NCBI GenBank assembly: GCA_014218235.1
Contig: CM024759.1
Location: 11,300,712 to 11,364,711, forward strand
Direction of reading: 5' to 3'
Source of the DNA: Colocasia esculenta
Taxonomy: Eukaryota; Streptophyta; Magnoliopsida; Alismatales; Araceae
DNA length: 64,000 nt
The notes below the pieces were generated by a model that was given only the letters and a program-made list of their open reading frames with translations, did not search any database and was not told where the DNA came from. Shown here piece after piece: positions 43,188-53,918 of this stretch. Position 1 is the stretch's first letter; every line of letters begins with the position of its first letter. The translations under genes were made by a program, and so were the position numbers.

Positions 43188-45683
43188 TCAAAAGTTTTGA
43201 GGTCCACCACGTGTACCTCCTTCCCAATAGGCTTCTTGTCGACCGACTTGGCTCTTTTGGCTTGTAAATGAGTTGGTGGGGTATTTTACCAAGAAGGCTT
43301 CTACTTCCGCCACCACACTGTTTAGCCTGTCGAATGACTGGATCTCCATTCCGATCATCGTTTCCAACAATACTCTTTTTAGACTTTGCTTGCAGATTTG
43401 AACTGCATCTTCTTGATGGGGAGGCCATTTGCATCTCATGCTAAGGTTCCTCCACCATTGGATGTAGTCCAGTGCTGATTCGTCATTATTTCGTTTGGTT
43501 GCATAGAGCTCAGCCACTGTGACCTCCCTCTCAGCAATATAGAATCTTTCCCTAAATTTCTTTTGCATATCGGTCCAATCAGATATGGACCCTGCTGGCA
43601 GACTAGAGTACCACTCAAATGCCAGGCCTGTTAAGGAGGAGCCGAAGAACTTCAACAGGTACGATTCATCGGCTGCTAGGTCCCCCATCACATTGATGTA
43701 ATAGGCTGTATGCTCTTTTAGGGATCCTCACTCATTGAACTTATCAAACTTCAGAGGCTTGGTAATGCCTGGAGGCAGTCTTTTCACAGCATGGTGTGCA
43801 GGGTAGGGCACCCTATACGCATCAAAAGCCATATGCTCTCCATCTCCCCGTTCGACGAGCTTCATTTCGATCATCTGTTCCACCATTAGCTTGCTGATGG
43901 TGGCAGGGTCCACTTGTTGAGGATAGAAGTGGGCCGGTTGATTGCTAGGAGTGTTGATGACGGCCACCGGTGGCATCGGGGGTGGCTCTTGGTTTTCAAG
44001 TTGCTACTCAGGAGCATGAGCAGGCAATGACTGTTGCTGCATAGAATAGGCTTGTAACGGCTGATATGGTTGTTGTTGCTATAGGAGGAACTGCGGCTGC
44101 AGGAGCTGGTATTGAGCCTGTGGACTTGGCTACTGAGCCATAGCCGCAGGCGACTGTTGTGGTTGTTCATTGACTGGTCGCGCGTCAGTGCGCTGGGCCG
44201 AAGCCTCGATTGACCCTAAGGTCCCATGAGGAGTCTCCTCTGAGCCCTCAGCTTCTCGGGATGCATGTCCCTCAGTCTCTTTACCTTTAATTTGCCGTTT
44301 AAGTGCTTCAATTTCGGCCTGGTACTGTTGCAGTAGCTCCAGGACAGCTGGATCTAGGGGTGCAACAAGAGGAATCTCCCGTAATGTGCCCCCATGAGTC
44401 ATTTCTGGTGGTGGTGGTGGGGGAATCACATCGTTGCCCCCACTGCCTTGGGCAGTGACCACATTGGCACTGACCACCGTCATTTGCATTGTAGGTGCAT
44501 TATCATTTCCATATGCGGCCGCTAGGGCTGCCGCCGCTGCTCTCCTCCTGATGACAGCACCAGGTCTTGCTGTCAGCTCTATGATTTCTTTGTTCCCGGT
44601 GGGTAGAGCCCCATATCGGCCCCACACACCGGCCATGTGGCATGAAAAGATTTTAAGGTTCTCGTCCCGGTCTCTTTCGACCTTTCGGGAGGGAAAGGTC
44701 AACCTTTTAAAGACTGACACTCGGGGTTTGACTTTCCCAGGCTGCTCATGATTGTGTTCACAAGGAACATCATTCTCATCAGTACTACTCTCAGCTTCAG
44801 CCTGAGGAGCTTCTTTTACTCTTTGCATTCTCGCTTGTCGCAGCAGGGCATTTGCGAGATGGAGGATGCGGTCGTACACGACCTGTGTTGCCCCCTGGCG
44901 GTCATATGTGGCTGAGAGTGTCGGTATGGGAGACCTTTCCCAGATAGGTGGAATATAGATGGACTTCCGTAGCTCTGCTTTCTTGTTGTGGAAGCGGGCA
45001 TAAGCACATGCCCCCCCTTGCCGAACTCTAGCCTTAAAACCTCTGGATGACCCATGATAGTCAGGGACCCTTTCATCAGCCACTTCTTTTAGTACATTCT
45101 TTTCTAGTGAAGGCTCTTCCAGCCTAGGCTTTTGCACTATCTTAGGTCGCTAGACCTGCTTGAATTTGATGGGCTTCGGGGGCAGCTTGCCCCTAAAGGT
45201 GTTGAACATTTCCCTTTTTCCCGTTAGAGCTTGAAATGAGTTCTTTACGGGTACTGTCATTGTAACCCGTTCTGGTACAGCTTCAGTTCTCTTGGCTTGC
45301 AGATGAATTCTCAGGTCTCCAATCCGCACACTTCTCACTGAGTTAGAAACTCGTGCACGACAAGTGACAATGTTCTCAACCTCCCTTGTTTGTTGAGGAT
45401 ATCCATTGGTTCTTTACCCTTTGTTCTTGTCATGGCTGCCATGCTCCAAGTGGTGGACGTGGCAGCTCAGCTTTTCAGTGGTCTTATTGATTTCAACTTT
45501 ATGTTTAGCTTCAGCTCCGGCTTCTATTTCAGCTTTTGGATGCAGGATGTCAATGAACGCAACCCCAAAAAAGTTGGAGAACTCCACGACCGGAGGAAAG
45601 CTTCCGAAACGAGTCGGCACAACAAGGTAGTCGTACCTGGCATGATCTTGGACAACCAGGGGTCCAAAACGCACTCCAGCCAT
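43188..45683 (-). pseudogene. gag: Tat/Ogre ORF1-like N-terminus and Gag core
   Basis: A single frame of 832 codons runs from ATG 45683 to TGA 43188, with six internal stops (45414 TAA, 45150, 44130, 44079 and 44004 TAG, 43728 TGA) and no frameshift. The N-terminal half (MAGVRFGPLVVQDHARYDYL; QALTGKREMFNTFRGKLPPK) has no known domain and sits where Ogre elements carry an ORF1. An Ala-rich stretch (44560-44530), a Pro run and a Gln-rich region follow. The Gag core at about 43760-43330 has TAYYINVMGDLAADESYLLK, then FFGSSLTGLAFEWYSSLP and FRERFYIAEREVTVAEL. Whether ORF1 and Gag were originally fused is uncertain; a lost stop between them cannot be excluded. Confidence 0.8.
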
Positions 45684-45782
45684 TAGTTTGTTAGTACCTG
45701 CCAGTCAGTTAAAAATGACAGTCAGTATTGAGTATGTAGGTCACAGGGCTTTCTATTCTGGAGAAGAGATGAAGGGAAGTTT

Positions 45783-45801
45783 GGTCCCACCGGGCGTGCC
45801 A
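45783..45801 (-). other. Primer-binding site of Tat/Ogre-like element
   Basis: TGGCACGCCCGGTGGGACC on the minus strand, three bases after the LTR end. A GGTGGGAC-type site is common in Tat elements. The primer tRNA is not named here. Confidence 0.8.
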
Positions 45802-45804
45802 CAC

Positions 45805-48215
45805 TGTGGAAATGGATTTTAAAATAAGATTAAAATCTCAGTTCTTTTATTCTTTTTATCATGTTTTCTCATGTTTCTAGTGGATGGATGCATATTGCGA
45901 ATCCAAGTTCCGTCGAACGCTACACGAGCGATGGTGATGTGAGATGAATCGACAATCGCATAGCGCAGGCGTGTTAGTCACCGAAGTGAAAAGAAGTGTT
46001 CTGCCTCCGAGGGTCGAAGGACTTTAAGTCTATTGTGCGCACTGTTTGACTTCATCAAACGAAGGTGAGTGTCGGGTCCTGGACCAATATCCCACCATTG
46101 CCTAGGTGCAACGACGTTAATTACATCTCTCTAGGAGAGAAAACACTTGATTAATCGCCAAAATTGAAAGCCCCGTGGCCTAAAGCGGAGACATCCAGTA
46201 GGGTATGCACAATCTATTCGATTCGGCAAGGTATGCAAGCAGCAAGACAGATAGCGATCGATAGTCGGACCCATTCGACAGGGTATGCACAGTCTATTCA
46301 ATTCGGAAAGGTATGCAAGCAGCAAGACAGATAGCGAATCGACAGCCAGACCCATTCGGCAGGGTATGTACAGTCCATTCGATTCGGCAAGGCATGCAAG
46401 CGGTAAGACGAATAACGAATCGGCAGCCAGACCCATTCGACAGGGTGGAACTGAATCGGCAGGATGTGACTGAATCGGCAACATGGGCTGAAACACTATT
46501 ATATCAATTAACCCTTGAAGATCTTTTAAAGTCTCTTTCCGATTCGACCCTTACGGGGAAAATTTGGCAGCATCTCCCCTTATCTTGGTTGATGGGGGGG
46601 AGAGCACGGTACACATCCACCATAATGGAGACGGCACCAAAAGATAGGGTGTATGCCGAATGACGACATAACCTCAATGGCACACGACGTCGATCCCCGA
46701 GGCATGCCTACGAGGAGACCGGGTGATGCCGTGACCATGCAAGTATCCGAGCGGCGAAAGGAGGATGTGTGAACCTATGCATACAGGCATAGACATCACA
46801 TTGTCTAACCCGGGGTTTACACGGGTCTGTTATCGATCTATTATCCCTTTTCTTGGTTGAAACCACATGGAGCATGGCCTTGCTCATGTGGTTCGGCCAT
46901 GGGCATGTTGCTGCTTGCCGATTCGGCGAGCTATTTCCCGGGCTGGCCGAATCAGCAGGACTGTCTCCAGACCATGTGAATCGGCAGCAGGTACCTTACC
47001 TCTGTGGGCAGTGAACCAGCAATGTTCAAACCGGGCAAACCCATGGAGGTGGAACAATATTGGGCTAGGGACAGAGGTTTAATGGGCTGGAAATGGGCTT
47101 TTAAACTTGGATGCTAAGCTTTGGGCATGAGCATTGGCTGCTCAACCCACTTGTTAGGAAAGGGGAATATACCAAAAATCGAAATGCTTATGAAAACTTC
47201 TATCCAAACAGTGATAAGAACACACATTGCAAGACCGAGACAGTGAAAAGCATCTCTTGGGAGGGCAAAATGGTAGGGGAAACATGCCTTAAAGAGTATT
47301 ACGCAAGGCCCAGTGGGCTTTAACCATGGAGGGGATGCGAAGGACGCATGGGATAGAGGGGCGCTCCACAACTCCCATGCCTCATTTATTGAGGTATGGG
47401 GGTCTATGGGGGACTTGTACATGATGTTTGGGGGAGAGAACCACCCCTCCACAAGGAGGGGCTCTCTCTCCCGTGACCCCCCTATCCCATTCAAAATAAA
47501 AAAAAGGACAAACCAAACATGCAAAGGTACATGATGGAAGAGAGGGAGGCATTAAATGCAAAAAGAACAAAAAGGAACATTCACATCAAGGGGAAGAAGA
47601 AGAACACATGGATATTCTCTTAAAAAAAGGGAGAGTACAAAGAAAACTTTAAGGAAAAGGGGGAGGGGGAGCTTCCATTGCCACCTACCCTCTCTTCTCT
47701 CCTTCCCTTTCACTCTAAGTGACAAGACAACACAAGGGGGGAAAGTGGCTCTCTTCTCTCTCTTTCCTTTTTTCTCTTTCTCTCTTGCTCCTTTTTTCTT
47801 CTCTTCTTGCCTTGTTGCAGCCCAAGCTTCACGGGATGGAGAGGAGAACCAGCAGCTGCAGCCCCTTGCGTGGAGAAGAAGATGGCCTCTCCTCTCCTTT
47901 TTTTTTTGTACGCAAACCCGTCTTGGCCTCTCCAAGAGGCTTCTAGAAACCCCCCTAAAAAGGTCCCTCTAGCCTCCCTGCGCAGCCCCCACCTTTTTGT
48001 CATTTTTGGGATGCCTTTTTAGTGGTAGTGGGGGGTGTAGCATTTGCTTAAGCTCACCCCCCCCCCTTGCATGGGGTGATATGGGCCTTTTAGATAGTGG
48101 GCTTTGGGCCTTTTTAGGTGGGTCATTTGAGTGGGGTTCTCTTTGTTTTGAAGGGTAATTTTTAGTGGTTGGGCCAACCATGCAAAGAGCCCATTGTAAT
48201 TTTGCGATGCCCACA
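45805..48215 (-). repeat. 5' LTR of Tat/Ogre-like element
   Basis: 2411 bp that read on + begin TGTGGAAATGG and end GATGCCCACA. Same content as 20007-22463, with a triplicated 81-bp unit (46201-46442) rich in ATTCGGCA words and a small extra piece near 48061-48090. ORFs at 47114-47524 and 47552-48003 are LTR shadows shared by both copies. Confidence 0.92.
46201..46442. repeat. Three 80/81-bp tandem units in the 5' LTR
   Basis: Units start at 46201, 46281 and 46362, each with GGGTATGYACARTC and ending with AGACCCATTCG. The other LTR has only one partial unit at about 20636-20700, so the expansion (or loss) came after insertion or during replication. Confidence 0.85.
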
Positions 48216-48220
48216 ATCCC
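48216..48220. repeat. Right target-site duplication (ATCCC) of Tat/Ogre element
   Basis: Perfect match to 20002-20006. Confidence 0.9.
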
Positions 48221-50592
48221 CCAATGGTTAGGACTCCTAATACTAGCTTTACCCCGACTCTTAGCCTATATAACCTAGGAATCTCGGCTAGGAAAGACCC
48301 TTTGGTTCAGAAAGAGATTCTAAGGTTCAGATGAGAGAAAAGATAGACCTTTGAGAGGCTTGATCTAGCGTTTGGGAAGCTTGCCTGGCAATCTTCTTCG
48401 ACTGGAAGGTTCTTCTGGAGGTGAAGGAGCTCTCCTGACTCCGAGAGATCATCTGTGCAAGTGTGAGGATCGGATTTGGGGCTGAAGGAATCACCTCTTT
48501 GGCTTGGCCGAGGAGAGCTTCATCGCTAGAATTAGATCTTCTGAGGTTTTTCTAAAGGCAAGTAACTTAAGGGTTTCATCCCTAGACATATCCCGTAGAG
48601 TTTAGGAATTTTTATGGATTTTTACATCGTGTCCTGAACCCCTAAATTCTGTCTTTTTCTATGTTCGGTCTGCACTTTTCTGCAGACAGGAGGTTGACGA
48701 CAACCTTGTTACCGCCAAGTTCATGAGTTAACGGCAATCAATTGTGCCGTTAACCCACCTTGACGGCAAGACCCTTGCCGCCAAGTTCTTCTAGTTCTTA
48801 CAACATTGTGATTTTAATCTCTGCGATATGATTTTCGGATTTTTGGATGTTTTCTCATGCTATAAAAATTATGGATGTTCAGGTATTATCCTAGGGTCAA
48901 ACCATGAATTTCTGTCGAATTTCTGATCATGAGTGCATTTAATAAAATTTCTGTTATGGAGAAATATACATGATTTGATAGATTTAAATTTGGGATAATT
49001 AGATTTGATGCATGTTATTGTTTTAAAAAAATTTCATAAATTTAGGGCTACTGTTTACATGTTTTAAAACTGTGAGAACTGGCTGTTTGCTGTCTATCAT
49101 GTTGAAGTTTTATATCTTGCTAAAATTGCAAGTAATATGTATTAAATGTTAAAAATAATTATATTGTTACAAAAATGCTGAAAAATTAGCCATATGATAT
49201 ATTCCATGCGTAGAGTTTGTAGTTAAAATTTAGGACCATTTTGATATCTGTAGGTACTGTTTGCATTTATAAAGGGTATTAAAGCCATATTAAGCATGTT
49301 TAATTAAGAGAATATATTTTCAGTGATTTGCAGCATGTTTAGGTACTGTACTGAATGATTTGATACTGTTTGACAGTCATAATAGGTTCTGTAAACTAAA
49401 GTATATATGTTAAAATAATTTGCATGTGAATGGACCAAATGGTGCATGTAAATGATATTAATCATGTGATTAAGTGGGATAATGTGTTTAATTAAAATAT
49501 GTGCCAAAATTTACACTGCTACCATAGAAGGCTATGGAGCTGTACTGTAGAAAAGTCCCTATAGGAAGGCTCATATGTATGTGATATCCTGTGGGCATCA
49601 GGATGAAATCCTGGAGGTGGACAAGTATCACTGGTTAGGGTGGAGAGGACTTCTCCTAGTTCTACGCACTTACCAAGATTTGTCACTATAATGTCTAGGT
49701 GATGGGTATGTGTTATGTGATATGTGTGTCCTTCTTTATGGTGGTTCGGACTATGTGTCACGGCAAATAATGTGTAAAAGTGTGAAACATGTGTAAATGT
49801 GCAAAGTGTTCATGTGAAAGTAATGTGCTAATGTGTTACCATGTGAAATGATGTGAAACCATGTGAATATGTTTTATTTATGTTAAAACATCAAGAAAAA
49901 GATGTAATTATGTGATATAAAATCATGTGAATTGTGTTAGATATCATGCTAGGTTTGTTAGTAACCATGTGCTTAATTCCATGATCTATTTGTTTAGAAA
50001 TATGAAATGATATGAATTGAAATTGACACCATGAATCAAGTTAAAGACCATGTGTAGAAAGCATGTTATAGGTTATTCATGTGTACTTGTTTAATTTTGA
50101 TATAAACCATGTGATGAACTTCTCTTATTGTTAAAAAGTATAGCATGAATGTGATATATGTGTAAGGATGTGTCAGTGGATTGCTTGCTGGGTCTTTTTG
50201 AAGACTCATACTTTCTTTAACATACAGGTGAGACATGTGTTCCCGTGCTTAAGGATGACATTGCGAGAAGCGACTCCGAGCGAGAGGAGTAGCTGTGCTT
50301 GTGGAAACTACTTATTTAGGCTACACTTTCTTTCATCAGTATGTGGACAATGATATTATGTTATGGACTTGTATAATTGTGGACTTTGGTTTATTTTCAT
50401 ACTCTTATATAGACTGTGGAATGTGTGAATGATGATGGAATAAGAGTATCTTTCATTTCCGTTGTACTTTCTTTTGTTATTTATGTACATTTCTACCTAC
50501 CGTGTTGTGTTGGGTAGATGTCCCACTGTGACAGCGCCTTTTATATCGATGTAGATTGATATAATCGTACCGGTATAAAGAGGGACGTTACA
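48221..50592 (+). repeat. Tekay 2 3' LTR, right piece
   Basis: This continues the LTR from 20006. TATATAA at 48267-48273 is a likely promoter TATA. GTTGACGACAAC, TTGACGGCAAG and TTGCCGCCAAG words lie at 48690-48795. The rest is AT-rich and ends GGGACGTTACA. No coding sequence was seen. Confidence 0.8.
48267..48273 (+). promoter_or_regulatory. TATA box of Tekay 2 LTR
   Basis: TATATAA about 350 bp from the LTR start once the insertion is removed, followed by an unstructured leader. Assigned by sequence and position only. Confidence 0.45.
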
Positions 50593-52197
50593 AACATAAT
50601 AAAAATGAATCAAGGACACATTAATATGAAAAATGCTAAGAACTGAGGCATAAATATGATCTTACATGCCCAATAATTGTACAAAATACTAGCTTAATAC
50701 AAGTAAGATAATGACATATCAGTATGCTTTTCGGTAGCAGGCTATATATCTCTAGGTTAACATATCAGGACAAAGGTTAATTTACCTTTTGATCTTTTTT
50801 ACTTTGAAATAAAAAGTAGAGGAACACAAGTTATCTAGGGAAAATTTTACCTCTCTTAAAATGGTCGGATAGAATTAGCTCAGTGTACCTGTAATTAACT
50901 GATCATGTCTCTGGTTAGTCTATACTATGTTGCCAATTAATTTAAAAAAAAAACTAACCAGAAATTTATATATACCCACATATCTACCGGTAAAATGCTT
51001 CCAGAAACGGCCCGAAGACATAAAATGGGATTACCATGGAGAAGCCGACCACAGCCACTTGTGAGTTGTGGCAGACGATTATAGAACTTTATGGAAGACG
51101 CTTTCCAATTAACCACAGCAGGCACAGGCGATCTGTTTACTCGTTGATCAAATTTTGATTTAAGCATGGAAAGATTTCCCCAAATATCACACCTGGGGTT
51201 TTCCCCCACAGTGTTCGGTCCTCTTAAACCCTGCGCCTAGACATTTTCTGGGGATCAAGGATTAGCTTTCCTTTTGATCTGTCCATGTCTGAATCGGTTA
51301 ATTAATTAGGACAGTTTTTCCACTCTTGACTAGACAAGAGAACTTAAAAAAAGATGGTTTGGTTTTACGATGCCCACAAGAATGAGACGTAAGGCTAGAA
51401 CAATGTCTAGAGTGGAAATGTGAACAGCAAATGGGGACGCCGGACGCCCATGGTTCCTTTGCATGTGATCCTGTAAATGACAAGAGAAGACAAGAATCTT
51501 CAGTTTGATTTGGCCATAGATATGTCCGGATCACACGACAATCCGAGCACCTGCTGTGATGATGGACCAATATGATATACATGAATATATGCTCTCTCTC
51601 TCAGACCCTCTCCGTTCATGATACCTGTAAGATCTAATCAAACTCTTTGGGGTCAGATAATCTTGTTTCTGTCCGATGATAAGGACAAAATTGCGGACTG
51701 TGTAGCATGTGGACGCAATCTATTTATTTATCCTGGCTGTATCTTATGCACGATTACAAAGTTTAGCTAATGCATCTAGGACTACTTCAAGCTTACTGAT
51801 TTGGTTCATGGCTTTTTATCAAGTGGACATATCTTGTTTCTACGGAACTTGTAAATTCATAATTATCATATGCTTATAATCCTTCCTTCATATAATATAG
51901 CTTGCACTTTATAAGTGGATATAGTAAACTATCAACCATAGTTGGATTAGAGTTCTACTCTGATTCGAATTTTGCCGAAAATTTCTTTCTGCTAAATTGA
52001 GTAACCATAGTTAGAGATTTTTCTGTGTGAGACATTCTCCCTCAAGTTAAGACAATCTCTCTCATGATATTAAGAGTTTACATACAAATGACATTTATGC
52101 AAGAGTAATGATTAATATTTGACTGGTCGGATAAAAACACCATCCAACTAGTTGCAAAATTTGTTTGACCGTGGACCCCACACTTATCATGACCACT
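50593..52197. other. AT-rich flank of Tekay 2, no gene seen
   Basis: No long ORF, conserved motif, RNA gene or element terminus was recognised. The reverse ORFs at 50937-51209 and 51298-51582 lack domain features. Confidence 0.4.
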
Positions 52198-52206
52198 TTT
52201 TAAATA
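52198..52206. repeat. Left 9-bp target duplication of MITE
   Basis: TTTTAAATA, repeated perfectly at 52687-52695. Nine base pairs indicates Mutator-like transposition. Confidence 0.8.
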
Positions 52207-52686
52207 GAGAAATGCTATGGGGCGCGCTATGGGGCCGTGCTCCTCCACAGCGCACCATATGGAGGAGCAGGGCCCCAGCGCATTAAATGCGCCTTTTACT
52301 TTTTATTTTTCACCCTCAAACAGTGCACACAAATACCTATATAGTGCACACAAATACCACAATAGTGCATACAAATAGTATAAGAATTGTGTGCATTCTT
52401 ATACTATTGTATGCACTACATAGGTATTTGTGTGCACTGTTTGAAGATATAAAAAAAAAATAGTGTGCACAAATACCCTTCTAGTGCACACATAGGTATT
52501 TGTGTACACAATAAGGTATTTGTGTGCACTATAAAGATATTTGTGTGCATTGTTTAAGGGTGAAAAAAAAACACAATGCACATTTAATGCGCTGGACCCT
52601 GCTCCTCCACATGGCGCGCTGTGGAGGAGCACGGCTCCACACAACGCTTCCCTATGCTCCCGACTGTGCCGGAGCATAACTTTCTC
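52207..52686. mobile_element. MULE-type MITE (480 bp, long inverted repeats)
   Basis: The termini begin GAGAAATGCTATG on the left and, inverted, GAGAAAGTTATGC on the right. Inside, CCGTGCTCCTCCACAGCGC and GGAGGAGCAGGG-CCAGCGCATTAAATG occur inverted at the other end, so the element can fold back almost entirely. The middle has GTGCACACAAATACC-type words repeated in both orientations (52320-52550). It has no coding capacity; an autonomous Mutator element elsewhere would have moved it. Confidence 0.8.
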
Positions 52687-52695
52687 TTTTAAATA
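52687..52695. repeat. Right 9-bp target duplication of MITE
   Basis: TTTTAAATA, matching 52198-52206. Confidence 0.8.
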
Positions 52696-53918
52696 AGGGG
52701 TCGTACCCCAGTCAATGATAAGGTTGGCTATTCATTTTTTATCTATCTAGCTGAGTATTAAGTGTTACTCTTTATACAATTACACATGGAAAAATCCTCT
52801 GGAGGAATATACAATGTTGAGGCTTTCCTCAAAATACCCTAGTTGGAATTTATGTGCACAAATTAATGCCTCTCTATTCTTATCCATTAATTAGTGACGC
52901 TAAACCCCGTATTTCACCTAGTTATCCTTCAACGACATTGGACAAGTGGATAAAATACTTTTAGTCTCTCATAAACACTTTCTATCTTGTCATCTTTCTA
53001 TCTCAGTTTCTCTCCTTCTCCCTCTTTAGCATAATACATCAGCCAAATGTTTTCTTAAAAGGTATTTTTATTTAAAAATTAAAATTTTATACGTGAAAAT
53101 AGATTGTTTTTAGTATCTTGAGCTGACGTTAACCGTGAGCACAATATTTTTGGCATTACACTGAGATAATTATAAAATTATTGACGATAATATGAAAATA
53201 AGAACCTAGTTTTCTGAGATAAATCAATGGACATGGATTTTTTTTTTTTGTATAAAAACCTTAAAACTTTAATTTCCGGATAGGTAGAGAACTCATAGCA
53301 CATAAGATGCATGGGGTTCTACCTTTCATTTTCTTATGCGGAAGGTCATCAATCTCTAAAACCTGCTAATTCTTTGGTGCCCTTTTGTGATATTACTAGG
53401 ATTGAGTTCTTCGATCAGTATTTGGTTTTTGATACGGCCCTTGGCTTAACACAAAGCAACTTTGTTGTGCCCCGCCGAGATCGACTCACTTAACACATGA
53501 GAGAAGAAGAGGCAAGAGATTTCCTAATGAAAACTTAATTTCATATCAGAATCTACATGCTTCTCCTATCTAAAACCACCTTCAAAAGACATCAACAATC
53601 ACAGATAAATGGGAGGATAAGTGTCTACATTGAACATAGTCCCACCAATCAAATTCTCTCCAGTCTTAACTCTCTTCTCGGATTAAATTCTTCCATTTGC
53701 TGACTTAACCGTCTAAAAGTCATCCTCATAATTCTCATCTCGGAGACAGTGTGTTGTAGGTCAAAAGAGTGGTCAAGAGTGAATTAGATACTTTGTTTCT
53801 TCTCCTTGTCTCAACCATCCAAGATGTAGACTCGAGCCCACCATGATCGTCTCCGCCAACGTCTAAAAGAGAGATTGGTCCAACCATGTCAATTTCTAGA
53901 GACTTGATGTAAATATCA
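52696..53918. other. Intergenic DNA, no gene seen
   Basis: AT-rich, with no ORF above 60 codons and no motif recognised. The short + ORF at 53311-53493 has no family features. Confidence 0.35.

Larger units (their letters stand above)
20007..48215 (-). mobile_element. Tat/Ogre-like giant Ty3/gypsy retrotransposon with nested Tekay 3
   Basis: It spans 28,209 bp, about 18.8 kb after removing the nested element, which fits the large Tat/Ogre lineage. On the minus strand the order is 5' LTR (45805-48215), primer-binding site, ORF1/Gag, protease, reverse transcriptase, RNase H, second (archaeal-type) RNase H, integrase, long 3' region with an antisense ORF and minisatellite, polypurine tract, and 3' LTR (20007-22463). 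The extra RNase H, the absence of a chromodomain, and the 3' arrays place it in Tat rather than among chromoviruses. Coding is dead from stops, frameshifts and a deletion at the RT active site. Confidence 0.9.
19188..50592 (+). mobile_element. Tekay-type LTR retrotransposon 2, 3' end only, split by 28 kb insertion
   Basis: The integrase C-terminus (19188-19660), polypurine tract and LTR are present. The LTR is in two pieces, 19705-20006 and 48221-50592, with the Tat/Ogre-like element between them in a perfect ATCCC duplication. The joined LTR (about 2.67 kb) begins TGTAAGGCCCTC and ends GAGGGACGTTACA, which form near-inverted ends. Everything upstream of the integrase tail is missing. Confidence 0.85.

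Noticed and set aside
51298..51582. 94-codon minus ORF as a small Cys/His-rich protein
   Set aside because: Cys and His spacing matches no zinc-finger pattern, and there is no promoter or homology cue.
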